Below, one piece after another: positions 43,210-52,018 of a stretch of DNA of 64,000 nucleotides (position 1 is its first letter; each line of letters begins with the position of its first letter). The translations under genes were made by a program, and so were the position numbers. Under the pieces are notes generated by a model. It had not been told where the DNA came from. It saw nothing but the letters and a program-made list of their open reading frames with translations, and made no database searches. The DNA is from Paenibacillus agilis (GTDB lineage Bacteria > Bacillota > Bacilli > Paenibacillales > Paenibacillaceae), in assembly GCF_007786455.1 (NCBI RefSeq), contig NZ_VNJK01000001.1, positions 372,001 through 436,000 of the forward strand. Reading direction: 5' to 3'.

Positions 43210-43458
43210 ATGGACATCACAATGTCAAATGATATTATGGCTCTTGCCGCACTCGTGGCGGCATACGTTGGTGTAGCCCGTGGCTTCGGGTTGAAAGATA
43301 AATGGACGCATGTAGCAGCTGTCTTTGTGGCAGCTGTTTTTATTTTAGTGCCAGAATCAATCCAGCAGAAGCTGATCCTAATTTCAGTAGTAGGATTGTC
43401 AGCTACAGGAGCCTATCAATTTTCGAAGAAGAAGGGAGGCAGTGATAGTAATGGTTAA
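43210..43458 (+). CDS. Holin
   Basis: Protein of 82 residues with two hydrophobic helices, MALAALVAAYVGVARGFGL and HVAAVFVAAVFILVP, and possibly a third, LILISVVGLSATGAYQF, then a basic tail. Sits between XhlA and the amidase and overlaps the amidase by 8 bases. It should form the lysis pore. Confidence 0.8.
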   Translation: MDITMSNDIMALAALVAAYVGVARGFGLKDKWTHVAAVFVAAVFILVPESIQQKLILISVVGLSATGAYQFSKKKGGSDSNG

Positions 43459-44212
43459 ACTAGTTGCATGGGATGCTGGTCATGGTGGTAAAGACCCTGG
43501 AGCGGTAGCGAATGGTATAAAGGAAAAGGACATTGCGCTGCATATCGCGAGCGAGGCTGCTCGTAGATTGGAAGCACGATACGAGGGAGTACGCTGTCTT
43601 CTTACCCGATCCAATGATGTGTATTTGGCATTATCTGAGCGTACAAATAAAGCGAATGCAGCTAAGGCTGACTTGCTTATTTCCGTTCACTGTAATGCAG
43701 GTGGTGGAGCGGGTGGTTTTGAATCTTTTATTTATAACGGAATAGGTAAAGGACAGTCGGCTACATCTAATTTTCAAAATACAGTGCATACCGAAATTAT
43801 GAAGCGTGTAAAGCCGCTTGGTATTATTGATCGCGGACAAAAACGTGGTGACCTGCATATGTGTCGTGAATCGAATATGCCAGCCGTATTGACGGAGAAT
43901 CTATTTGTCGATGTTGCGTCAGATGCAGGTAAACTGAAGCAAGATGTCGTTCTGGAAGCATTGATTGAAGGTCACGTAGAAGGTGTGGCCTCCTATTTAA
44001 AACTGACTGCAATGAACAATAAGCCGCCTCAGAAACAGCAGGACAAGCTAACAAACACACATAAACCGATTAAAATTAACGTCAATGGTAAGGCAGTAAA
44101 TAGTGGTATTGAAATTGATGGCGTCACGTATGCTCCTGTAAGAAGCCTAGCCGAACAGCTTGGTGCGCAGGTCGTATGGGATGGCGAAAAAGTATCAATA
44201 GTAACGAAATAG
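43451..44212 (+). CDS. N-acetylmuramoyl-L-alanine amidase (endolysin)
   Basis: Amidase_3 family, 253 residues. Zinc ligands and catalytic residues are visible: His11 in WDAGHGGKDPGA, Glu25, His80 in ISVHCNAGG and Glu148 in LTENLFVD. After a linker, residues about 212-253 form a copper-amine-oxidase N-terminal-like domain (INVNGKAVNSGIEIDGVTYAPVRSLAEQLG), common in Paenibacillus wall enzymes. ATG 43451 fits better than GTG 43442, which is too close to GGGAGG. Ends the phage lytic operon. Confidence 0.92.
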   Translation: MVKLVAWDAGHGGKDPGAVANGIKEKDIALHIASEAARRLEARYEGVRCLLTRSNDVYLALSERTNKANAAKADLLISVHCNAGGGAGGFESFIYNGIGKGQSATSNFQNTVHTEIMKRVKPLGIIDRGQKRGDLHMCRESNMPAVLTENLFVDVASDAGKLKQDVVLEALIEGHVEGVASYLKLTAMNNKPPQKQQDKLTNTHKPIKINVNGKAVNSGIEIDGVTYAPVRSLAEQLGAQVVWDGEKVSIVTK

Positions 44213-44281
44213 TGAATTTTTCGAAGGATCAGTAATTACGAAATAGTGCGTAGTATAGTCCGTAGTTCCTGAGTATAATCA

Positions 44282-44313
44282 AGCTAGCATAATCACCTTA
44301 TCTCTTGCTAGCT
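44282..44313 (+). repeat. Perfect inverted repeat after the endolysin gene
   Basis: AGCTAGCA (44282-44289) and TGCTAGCT (44306-44313) form an 8-bp hairpin with a 16-base loop, without a T-run. It may protect or weakly terminate the phage transcript. Confidence 0.5.
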
Positions 44314-44325
44314 GTGCAGACATAG

Positions 44326-44362
44326 AAAAGGCTCAAGTAAACTGTCTCAGCTTACTTGAGCC
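44326..44362. terminator. Terminator at the right end of the phage element
   Basis: GGCTCAAGTAA (44330-44340) pairs with TTACTTGAGCC (44352-44362). The T-run is on the minus strand (TTTTC), so it chiefly ends the minus-strand membrane-protein operon and may also stop phage transcription. Confidence 0.75.
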
Positions 44363-44397
44363 TCAATCTGGAGAAGCTAGTCTAGTCGCCGCGTAGC

Positions 44398-44748
44398 TTA
44401 TGGAGACGTAAGCCAGCCAATCAGGACGAACAACAGCATAAATTGCAACAATGCCAACGTATACATCACTCGCCAACTTCTGCGCTGCTGTGGCGGTACG
44501 TGGTCGAAGTTATATCCAATCTGCTTTTCAAATTTGAAAACTTGATAGAGGTAAATATTTAGTCCGAATGGCAGCAGCCCTCCTACTAGAGCCCACCACC
44601 AAGAATTTTCTTGTCGATACATATATCGTGCAATATAAAATTGGGAGAGGAGTATGGTAGCTGAGAGACAAACAAGTAGCACTAGCAAGTCCTCACCGCG
44701 ATAGGCTTCACTAAACATGAATCCCGCCTTATATTCTTCAATCATCAT
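44398..44748 (-). CDS. Small membrane protein, function unknown
   Basis: Protein of 116 residues with three hydrophobic helices (LLVLLVCLSATILLSQFYIA, WWWALVGGLLPFGLNIYLY, MYTLALLQFMLLFVLIGWL). Its start overlaps the stop of the DUF1361-type gene (ATGA), so they form one operon. Start is ATG 44748 or 44745, next to GGGTGAGGA. No family recognised. Confidence 0.7.
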   Translation of the reverse strand: MMIEEYKAGFMFSEAYRGEDLLVLLVCLSATILLSQFYIARYMYRQENSWWWALVGGLLPFGLNIYLYQVFKFEKQIGYNFDHVPPQQRRSWRVMYTLALLQFMLLFVLIGWLTSP

Positions 44749-45380
44749 TCCTCACCCCTTTTCTCATTGCGACCGAACATCCAAACGATAATGGCTTGCA
44801 ATATAGTCATCCAGAGAATGAATAATAGTGCATTTCGATCTAGGGAGTACCATACACGCTCAATTAATGACCATGGCTCCGTAAACAAGTGGATCGAGTG
44901 AAACCGCAAAAACCTGCCAATAAAAATACCAAAGCTAGTGAGCAGTAGAAACACGAACATGCCGAACGTAACCGTGCTAGCTCGCAATTGAAAAGATTGC
45001 AATAATCGTCGAACCTGATCCGTCATAAGGATATAGAAGCAAATAGCGAGCAATACACCACTCACTAATACGAAAAAGTTCCACCATTCCATTACAATGA
45101 TCCCTTGGCGGTAGTTAAAATCAAATCTTTTTAAATGAATGAGATCAGTGACGACATAGAATACATTGGGTGACATAAGAATGAAAATGAGATAGAAAAG
45201 AAAACTTATAGGTATTTCTCGCTTCGTTTTTATTTTAAATAGAGGCATCAAATACGATAGTTCCAGTGCTGCAAAAGCTAGAAACAAGTTGAATATCATA
45301 AACGAATAAGCCGTATCAAAATAGAGAAGCATTCCTATGTACAAGAAAAAGCCAAGTCGTGCTTTCGAACGAATATTCAT
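44745..45380 (-). CDS. DUF1361-type membrane protein
   Basis: Integral membrane protein of 211 residues with about six helices. Sequence features such as LFLAFAALELSYL, FYLIFILMSPNVFYVVTDLIHL and the later GIFIGRFLRFHSIHLF recall the DUF1361 family. ATG 45380 with AAAGGAGAT 6 bases upstream is preferred over the longer frame to 45431. Function of the family is unknown. Confidence 0.75.
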   Translation of the reverse strand: MNIRSKARLGFFLYIGMLLYFDTAYSFMIFNLFLAFAALELSYLMPLFKIKTKREIPISFLFYLIFILMSPNVFYVVTDLIHLKRFDFNYRQGIIVMEWWNFFVLVSGVLLAICFYILMTDQVRRLLQSFQLRASTVTFGMFVFLLLTSFGIFIGRFLRFHSIHLFTEPWSLIERVWYSLDRNALLFILWMTILQAIIVWMFGRNEKRGEE

Positions 45381-45509
45381 GAGGGTATCTCCTTTACTGC
45401 AAAAGTATTGAAAAAATAATGAGCTGGCCAACTCTATTAATCGAACTATGGTTAATATATCGATATCATTTTTGCATGTCCTCTACATTATTGTAAGAGC
45501 TGGTAGTCG

Positions 45510-45543
45510 TTGATATTGACATACACCGAATATCAATTACATT
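45510..45543 (+). promoter_or_regulatory. Candidate promoter with overlapping palindrome
   Basis: TTGATATT (45510-45517) and AATATCAA (45529-45536) form an inverted repeat. A consensus -35 TTGACA (45516-45521) overlaps it, with a possible -10 TACATT (45538-45543). It precedes the secreted protein gene and suggests control by an unknown regulator. Confidence 0.4.
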
Positions 45544-45585
45544 TATAGAGAAAGAACCTTATTTATCCACTTGGAGGTGTTGTTT

Positions 45586-47166
45586 TTGGTTAAAAAAATA
45601 ACTTCAAAATGGTTCAAGTCATTCCTCGCCGTATCACTTACCTTCTCCCTATTTACTGCATGGGCAAGTGATGGAAGGATAGCCTCGGCCGAGGGGCCGC
45701 TCGATCCGGCACCTATTATTAACCCTGTTGGCACGGCAAACGGCAAGAAAGTATTGTTCGACAACACGCATGGTCAAACAGCAGGTGCAGCGGATTGGGT
45801 TATCGATGGTGCATTTTCTGATTTTGCCCAAGCCCTAGCAATCTCAGGTTACTACGTTAAAGAGCTGCGTCAATCCACACCGATTACCTTCGAAAATCTT
45901 CAACCCTATGATGTATTCGTTATTCCCGAAGCAAACAATCCTTACAAAACTTCCGAACAAGCAGCATTACTCAAGTATGTTCAAGAAGGTGGCAGCATAT
46001 TTTTTATTAGCGACCACTACAATGCAGATCGCAACAAAAACAGATGGGACTCTTCCGAAGTGTTCAACGGCTACCGTCGAGGAGCTTGGGAAAACCCGGC
46101 TAAAGGGATGAGCGCAGAAGAAGCAGGTTCTACTGTGATGCAGAGCGTAAGCAGCTCTGACTGGCTTGCTGACAACTTTGGTGTTCGTTTCCGCTATAAT
46201 TCCATTGGTAACGTTACGGCTAATGTTATTGTACCGAAAGAGCAATCGTTTGGCATTACAGAAGGCGTGCAAGGCGTAGCGATGCATGCAGGTTCCACAT
46301 TGGCTGTTACGAATCCAGCAATCGCAAAAGGGATTGTCTATCTCCCGCAAACGACTGACAAATGGCCGCATGCAGTAGACGATGGCATCTATAACGGTGG
46401 CGGCGTCGCAGAAGGTCCGTATGTTGCCATTTCTAAAGTAACAAAGGGTAAGGCTGCGTTTATTGGTGACTCTTCACCTGTAGAAGATATTACACCTAAA
46501 TACTTACGCGAAGAAAATGGTCAAGCGAAAAAGACCTATGACGGCTTCAAAGAAGTCGATGACGCGAAATTACTCGTTAACGTTGTGAATTGGCTTTCTC
46601 ATGATGAGGCATACACGAACTTTACGCAAGTACCTGGCTTGCAACTCGATCAGGCTACAGCTCTACACAGCTATGAAGTTCCTCAACAAAGCACAGAGCC
46701 GAAGCCTGAACCGTGGGCAGTGCCAGCGGCTGGTTACAAGTGGTGGGATCAGTCTTCCTTTAAGCCAGGATCTTTTGGCTACACAGGCTCGACGAATCCA
46801 GGCCCAGGACCGGGTCCAGGTCCTGTTAACCCAGCCTATACGCTAGAATATCCAGCATCAGTGAAGGCAGGGCAACCGTTCAGTGTTTGTGTAAAAGTAA
46901 GCAAAGCTGCTCCGAATACAACGCTGGATTTACAGCTAGGCATCTATGTAGCTGGGGGTCAGCAGATTGGACAAATTCAAAATGCAGATGGTACGTGGCC
47001 AACGACTTATGGCTATCAAGCCGTTTCGCTCCAGACAGATGGTCTTGGCAATGGATGCAAAACGATAACGGTACGCACAGAACCTAGCAAGACAGGTGCA
47101 GCATCCATTCGCTTGCGCTCAGGCAAGTCGAATGTAGTGACTAATTCGATTACAGTTACGCCTTAA
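45586..47166 (+). CDS. Secreted protein with a GATase-like domain and C-terminal Ig-like domain
   Basis: Exported protein of 526 residues; TTG start 6 bases after GGAGGTG. The signal peptide reaches about residue 32. The first domain (KKVLFDNTHGQTAGAADWVIDGAF..., VFVIPEANNPYKTSEQAALLKYVQEGGSIFFISDHYNAD) resembles the DUF4350/GldG-type class-I glutamine-amidotransferase-like fold, without an evident catalytic Cys. A Pro/Gly linker (NPGPGPGPGP) leads to an Ig-like beta domain with two Cys. I recall similar proteins labelled DNA-binding protein, which the sequence does not show. Function unknown. Confidence 0.65.
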   Translation: MVKKITSKWFKSFLAVSLTFSLFTAWASDGRIASAEGPLDPAPIINPVGTANGKKVLFDNTHGQTAGAADWVIDGAFSDFAQALAISGYYVKELRQSTPITFENLQPYDVFVIPEANNPYKTSEQAALLKYVQEGGSIFFISDHYNADRNKNRWDSSEVFNGYRRGAWENPAKGMSAEEAGSTVMQSVSSSDWLADNFGVRFRYNSIGNVTANVIVPKEQSFGITEGVQGVAMHAGSTLAVTNPAIAKGIVYLPQTTDKWPHAVDDGIYNGGGVAEGPYVAISKVTKGKAAFIGDSSPVEDITPKYLREENGQAKKTYDGFKEVDDAKLLVNVVNWLSHDEAYTNFTQVPGLQLDQATALHSYEVPQQSTEPKPEPWAVPAAGYKWWDQSSFKPGSFGYTGSTNPGPGPGPGPVNPAYTLEYPASVKAGQPFSVCVKVSKAAPNTTLDLQLGIYVAGGQQIGQIQNADGTWPTTYGYQAVSLQTDGLGNGCKTITVRTEPSKTGAASIRLRSGKSNVVTNSITVTP

Positions 47167-47220
47167 TTTGATAACAATGATTAAATAACATCAAATAGCT
47201 ATATCATCCATCAATTAAAT

Positions 47221-47295
47221 GAAGCGAGTCCCTCATAGTATACAGTTTGCACAACGTTTGCATCCAGTCTGCGTGAGAGGGCTCGCTTCCTTTTA
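47221..47295 (+). terminator. Terminator after the secreted Ig-like protein
   Basis: GAAGCGAG-CCCTC (47221-47234) pairs with GAGAGGG-CTCGCTTC (47275-47289), a long loop, then CTTTTAATTT. Confidence 0.7.
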
Positions 47296-47329
47296 ATTTC
47301 TAAAGAAGTTTTAGAGAGGAGCGTGCAAG

Positions 47330-48106
47330 ATGATTGAATTTCGTCGCGTCTCTAAGCTGTACGCAAACGGAACGGTTGGTTTGCAGGAAGTGGATGTCAC
47401 AATACATAGCGGTGAATTTGTCGTTATTGTTGGTTTGTCTGGTGCGGGCAAGTCTACGCTGCTGCGTTCGATTAATCGACTTCATGAAATTACCTCTGGC
47501 GATATTATCGTAGACGGTAAGTCCATCACGCATGCGCGTGGAGAAGAACTACGTCATATGCGGCGCAGCATCGGCATGATTTTTCAAAGCTTCAATCTTG
47601 TTAAGCGTTCTTCGGTTATACGAAATGTGCTGTCAGGAAGGGTTGGCTATCATTCAACGATCCGTACGCTGCTTGGTTTATTTCCAAAGGAAGATGTCCA
47701 GCTGGCATTGAATGCGTTAGCGCGAGTCAACATCCAGGAAAAGGCCTACATACGGGCTGATCAACTGTCAGGAGGACAGCAGCAGCGGGTATCCATCGCG
47801 AGAGCGTTAGCGCAGGAAGCGAAGATTATACTGGCCGATGAGCCAGTCGCTTCTCTTGATCCATTGACGACACGGCAAGTGATGGATGACTTGCGGCGAA
47901 TTAATCAAGAGCTTGGCATTACGATGGTCGTCAATTTGCACGATATCGATTTGGCCCGTCAATATGCCACAAGAATTATTGGTCTGCGTGCAGGTGAGAT
48001 TGTGTTTGATGGTCCTGTAGGTGAGGCCACCGAAGAGCGGTTCACTCACATTTATGGTCGTTCGCTGCGCGAGGAGGCAGCAAGCATCGGGGGTGAAGCT
48101 TTATGA
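47330..48106 (+). CDS. phnC: Phosphonate-type ABC transporter ATP-binding protein
   Basis: PhnC-like ATPase of 258 residues. Walker [11 protein letters not shown] at 34-43, Q-loop [14 protein letters not shown], signature LSGGQQQR, Walker B IILADEP and H-loop in NLHDID. The phrase [17 protein letters not shown] is typical of PhnC. GAGGAG precedes the ATG. Its stop overlaps phnE1 (ATGA). Substrate class (phosphonate, phosphite or phosphate ester) is inferred from the family. Confidence 0.93.
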   Translation: MIEFRRVSKLYANGTVGLQEVDVTIHSGEFVVIVGLSGAGKSTLLRSINRLHEITSGDIIVDGKSITHARGEELRHMRRSIGMIFQSFNLVKRSSVIRNVLSGRVGYHSTIRTLLGLFPKEDVQLALNALARVNIQEKAYIRADQLSGGQQQRVSIARALAQEAKIILADEPVASLDPLTTRQVMDDLRRINQELGITMVVNLHDIDLARQYATRIIGLRAGEIVFDGPVGEATEERFTHIYGRSLREEAASIGGEAL

Positions 48107-48927
48107 ATCCGATAAGCGTGACATCGCCACCCACGAATGGTGGAAATAAGGGGGCGCCATCCATTGTAAAACCATCTCAAACGAAGTCAATCATGACCTT
48201 TGCCTTTATTATTGTTTTGCTCTGGTTAAGTGCAGAGCGTACAGATGCAACATTAACACAGCTCGTGACGGGAGCGCCGGAGATGGGCAAGTTGCTCGTC
48301 GAAATGTTTCCGCCTGATTGGAGTTACCTAACTACGATTTGGGCACCTATGATGGAGACGGTTCAGATGGCTGTGCTTGGTACTACAATGGGTGCCCTGC
48401 TGGCTATACCGATAGCATTGTTGGCCTCAGGAAATGTAACGAGGAGCAAATGGCTCTATATTCCGGCGAGATTACTGCTGAATCTTGTGCGCACCGTACC
48501 TGATTTGTTGTTTGCTGCTATATTTGTTGCCATATTTGGACTAGGAGCTGTAGCTGGAGTGGCTGCCTTAATCCTCTTTTCGTTTGGTCTTATCTCCAAA
48601 CTGCTCTATGAATCGATTGAAGCTATTGATCAAGGCCCACTCGAAGCAATGACTGCGGTTGGAGCAAATAAGCTGCAATGGATTAGATTCGGTGTCATAC
48701 CGCAAGTGACAGCGCAGTTTATCAGCTACTTACTCTATACATTCGAGGTCAATGTGCGCGCAGCTGGCGTGCTTGGACTTGTAGGAGCGGGTGGAATTGG
48801 CTTACTGCTAACTAGGGTGCTGGATCAGCTGCGATATGACCGGGCGTGCATGATCATTTTATTGACACTCATTATTGTGTTGGTGATCGACTATATTAGC
48901 TATCGCGTACAGGAGAAACTGCTATGA
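48103..48927 (+). CDS. phnE: Phosphonate-type ABC permease, first copy
   Basis: PhnE-like permease of 274 residues with about six membrane helices and the binding-protein-dependent motif [21 protein letters not shown] (the EAA loop). The [11 protein letters not shown] stretch after it is standard. It overlaps phnC and the second phnE by 4 bases each. Confidence 0.92.
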   Translation: MNPISVTSPPTNGGNKGAPSIVKPSQTKSIMTFAFIIVLLWLSAERTDATLTQLVTGAPEMGKLLVEMFPPDWSYLTTIWAPMMETVQMAVLGTTMGALLAIPIALLASGNVTRSKWLYIPARLLLNLVRTVPDLLFAAIFVAIFGLGAVAGVAALILFSFGLISKLLYESIEAIDQGPLEAMTAVGANKLQWIRFGVIPQVTAQFISYLLYTFEVNVRAAGVLGLVGAGGIGLLLTRVLDQLRYDRACMIILLTLIIVLVIDYISYRVQEKLL

Positions 48928-49721
48928 AAAACATTCAATTGATAAGGCGTCCATGGGTGCGTATTCGTTGGTGGTTAGTTGCGGTTGTTATTGCGGTCGT
49001 ATACGTATGGTCTTTCGCAGGCATTGAATTTTCAGGAATACGAGAAAATGCGGGCACAGTTACCGTTGCTATTATGCAAGGAATCGTAAATCCAGATTGG
49101 GATTATGTCTATTTGGCAGATGGAGAGGACTTACTGCGAGGGATGATCGATACGCTGGCGATCGCGTTGCTCGGTACATTCATTTCCGCGGTGCTGTGCA
49201 TCCCGTTTGCATTTTGGGCTTCAACGAACATGAATCGGTGGAAATGGTCAAGCGGAGTGGGCAAATTCGTGCTTAGCTTTATCCGTACATTTCCGGAAAT
49301 TGTGATGGCCATTATGTTCATAAAAGCGGTTGGTCCTGGCGCTTATGCAGGTATTTTAGCTCTAGGTTTGCATTCGATCGGTATGCTTGGCAAGCTGTAT
49401 GCGGAAGCGATTGAGAAAATAGACCGTGGTCCAGCAGAAGCTTTGCTCGCATGTGGAGCAAATAGGCTGCAAGTATTATGGTACGCGGTTATTCCGCAAG
49501 TACTGCCTGAATTTATGTCCTATACGTTGTATCGATTTGAAATCAATGTGCGTTCAGCAACGATACTAGGTATCATTGGCGCGGGAGGCATTGGCACACC
49601 TTTAATTTTCGCATTGGATAGCCGCAATTGGTCACGGGTGGGCATTATTTTGCTCGGTATTATTATAACGGTCAGTGTGGTTGATTTAATCTCCAACTAT
49701 GTGCGGCGAAAAATCGTATAG
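48924..49721 (+). CDS. phnE: Phosphonate-type ABC permease, second copy
   Basis: Paralogue of the previous permease, 265 residues, with EALLACGANRLQVLWYAVIPQ and GIIGAGGIGTPL. Two different PhnE subunits probably form a heterodimeric channel. Ends 74 bases before the hydrolase gene. Confidence 0.92.
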   Translation: MKNIQLIRRPWVRIRWWLVAVVIAVVYVWSFAGIEFSGIRENAGTVTVAIMQGIVNPDWDYVYLADGEDLLRGMIDTLAIALLGTFISAVLCIPFAFWASTNMNRWKWSSGVGKFVLSFIRTFPEIVMAIMFIKAVGPGAYAGILALGLHSIGMLGKLYAEAIEKIDRGPAEALLACGANRLQVLWYAVIPQVLPEFMSYTLYRFEINVRSATILGIIGAGGIGTPLIFALDSRNWSRVGIILLGIIITVSVVDLISNYVRRKIV

Positions 49722-49795
49722 ACTGTTTCTTTCTCATTAGCTTTACGTGGTAGTGAATAATGAAGAGGCTATCCCAAAAGGAGTGTGGATAACGC

Positions 49796-50632
49796 ATGAG
49801 TAATAAAAAACCGTTAAAAACGTATAAAGTAGTTGGCGGAAACGGTATAAACCTTCACGTGGAGGAGTATGGGAATCCCAACGGTACGCCGCTCTTATTT
49901 ATTCACGGTGCATTACAATCTCGCTTGTGCTGGATGAAGCAGACAGATTCCGAGCTTGCTGACGACTTTCGAATCGTGACGATGGATTTACGAGGTCATG
50001 GTTGGTCTGATAAGCCCGAAAATGCATATGCAGATTCAAGTGTATGGGCAAAAGATATCCATGCGGTCATTCATTCGTTATCGCTTAACCGCCCGGTCCT
50101 AGTTGGTTGGTCGTATGCCGGGTATGTCATATGTGACTATATTCGGACGTATGGAGAAGCAGATGTTCGCGGTATACATTTGGTCGGGGCATGCACACGC
50201 TCGATAACTGCGAATAACGAAGATGAAACGACGAAAGAACTGATGGAATTGGCCCCGCTGTTATCATCTAATGATGCGGCTACAAGAATCGGTTCCCTAG
50301 AGAAATTTTTAGCATTATGTGTATATAAGAAGCATTCTCCACAAGATTATTATTTCTTTCTTGGTTTTAATGCCATTGTACCCCCTCATATTAATTCAGC
50401 GCTATTTGCGCGTACGATAGACAATCAGGATTTGCTCTCCAAGCTGAAGCTGCCTATATTGATTACTCACGGTGTAGAAGATAAAGTCGTCACGAAAACA
50501 GCTGCGCAGCGCCATGCCCAACTTATTTCACATGCGCAAACATCATTTTATCATCACGTTGGTCACACACCATTTTGGGAAGCTGATAAGCGATTTAATG
50601 CCGAGCTAAGACATTTTGCAAAACATCTTTAA
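49796..50632 (+). CDS. Alpha/beta hydrolase
   Basis: Protein of 278 residues. HGALQSRLCW oxyanion region, nucleophile Ser106 in VGWSYAGYV, acid Asp229 in HGVEDKVV and His257 in HVGHTPFWE. The lipase/haloperoxidase-like cap lies between. ATG 49796 follows AAAAGGAG. It follows phnE2 closely without a clear terminator between them, so it may belong to the same transcript; a link to organophosphonate esters is only a guess. Confidence 0.85.
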   Translation: MSNKKPLKTYKVVGGNGINLHVEEYGNPNGTPLLFIHGALQSRLCWMKQTDSELADDFRIVTMDLRGHGWSDKPENAYADSSVWAKDIHAVIHSLSLNRPVLVGWSYAGYVICDYIRTYGEADVRGIHLVGACTRSITANNEDETTKELMELAPLLSSNDAATRIGSLEKFLALCVYKKHSPQDYYFFLGFNAIVPPHINSALFARTIDNQDLLSKLKLPILITHGVEDKVVTKTAAQRHAQLISHAQTSFYHHVGHTPFWEADKRFNAELRHFAKHL

Positions 50633-50679
50633 TCTTAGCGTGAGATCGTTTCTGTGAAATCTGTGAAATAGGTGAAAGA

Positions 50680-50722
50680 AAGCCTCGAAAACCGCTGCTT
50701 AAGCGGAATGGAGGCTTCTTTT
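50680..50722. terminator. Bidirectional terminator between the hydrolase and phnD genes
   Basis: AAGCCTC (50680-50686) pairs with GAGGCTT (50711-50717), with an inner CCGCT/AGCGG helix. T-rich on both sides (CTTTTC; TTTCTTT on the minus strand). Confidence 0.8.
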
Positions 50723-50780
50723 CATGTCATCATTTAGCCGATAAATCTGATAATCCGGTCTAGAAGACTTTACATTTCCT

Positions 50781-51722
50781 CTACTTCAATCCCACTTCCT
50801 TAGCTACATCACGAACAATATTGAACTTGGAGTCGTCAGACTTAATATAGCCTTTGTGCGAATATACGTCTGAAATAATTTGCTGTCCTGCTGGATCTTT
50901 GCCGATCGCGATAAAGGCATCTTGTATTTTGGTACGCCACTCTTCGCTCATATCATTACGAACGGAAATCGTGTCATTTGGAATAGGGGAGGTAAAGGCA
51001 ACGACACGTGTGGTCTGCATAATATCTGGGATGTCTTTAATAATAATGTTGCGGGCATCTTGGAAGACAGCAGCTGCATCAACATCACCATTCAGTACAG
51101 CGAGCAATGCTTTGTCATGACCCTTTACAGTAATGCCTGTCACATCGGCATCAGGATCGACTCCTGCTTTTTTCATTTCATAGGCTGGCCATACATATCC
51201 TGCTGAAGAAGTGACGTCCTGCCAAGCAATTTTCTTGCCTTTCAAGTCCTCTATTTTTTGAATAGGAGAATCTTTCTTTACGACGATCATCGCCTTGTAG
51301 TAGTCCACTAGCTCTGTCGTATTGGCCCCAGTTGCATCTTCCACACCAAAACGCTGCGCCTGCAACAGAATATCAGCTGTTTTCTTTGTGTCATGAGCAA
51401 GAACGTAGGCATTAGGCGGTAAGAAGCCGATGTCCACTTGTTTGGATGCCAATGCCTCGATAATCGTATTGTAGTTTGTGGATACGCTTACTTTAACGGG
51501 AATGCCAAGTTGGTCGCTTAACAGCTTTTCTAACGGTTTTGCCTTTGCTTCTAGAGTTTCAGCATTTTGAGAAGGTACAAATTGTACTTTTAGTTCAGTA
51601 GGTACATAAGCTTTCGTCTGCTCCGCGTCTTTAGGGGTATTGGAGCTGCTATTGCTACAACCAGTAAACAGGCTTAATCCAAAGATAAGAGTCATAACTG
51701 TGATGGCTGTTTTCTTAAACAT
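50781..51722 (-). CDS. phnD: Phosphonate-type substrate-binding lipoprotein
   Basis: PhnD-like protein of 313 residues. Signal peptide ends in lipobox FTGC (Cys22). The mature part has the type-2 periplasmic-binding fold: LKVQFVPSQNAETLEAKAKPLEKLL, ALASKQVDIGFLPPNAYV, LKGKKIAWQDVTSSAGYVWPAYEM and VLNGDVDAAAVFQDA. AGGAGG precedes ATG 51722. It is on the opposite strand from phnC-phnE-phnE and convergent to them, an uncommon arrangement. It shares its upstream region with the 5'-nucleotidase gene. Confidence 0.92.
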   Translation of the reverse strand: MFKKTAITVMTLIFGLSLFTGCSNSSSNTPKDAEQTKAYVPTELKVQFVPSQNAETLEAKAKPLEKLLSDQLGIPVKVSVSTNYNTIIEALASKQVDIGFLPPNAYVLAHDTKKTADILLQAQRFGVEDATGANTTELVDYYKAMIVVKKDSPIQKIEDLKGKKIAWQDVTSSAGYVWPAYEMKKAGVDPDADVTGITVKGHDKALLAVLNGDVDAAAVFQDARNIIIKDIPDIMQTTRVVAFTSPIPNDTISVRNDMSEEWRTKIQDAFIAIGKDPAGQQIISDVYSHKGYIKSDDSKFNIVRDVAKEVGLK

Positions 51723-52018
51723 AAGACAACCTCCTAGTCATTTTGGCATAGCTTAAGTTAACAAATGTAGTAGGCAATAGAAATGCAGCATAGTGTAGAG
51801 GTAACCGTCGATCAGATTTGTTAAATGTCATGCAGGATTAGATTAACTTCACCAGCAAATTGTTAAAAAAGCCCACTGATTGTTAAATATGAACTAGTTC
51901 TCTAGACGGATATAACAATCGTTGCTATCGTTTCTATTAGATGTGCCTCAAGCTGAAATTATTCGAATGAAATAGATGGTTGACTGAAAAATTTCCTTCG
52001 GCTAGGAGCGAATATGTG
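51723..52018. promoter_or_regulatory. Shared upstream region of phnD and the 5'-nucleotidase gene, with TTAACA-type motifs
   Basis: Contains TTAACA at 51758-51763, its complement TGTTAA at 51819-51824, 51861-51866 and 51881-51886, and TTAACT at 51843-51848. TTAACA resembles the B. subtilis PhoP half-site, but the copies lack its strict 11-bp spacing. GAACTAGTTC at 51891-51900 is a perfect palindrome. Regulation by phosphate is plausible only. Confidence 0.35.
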
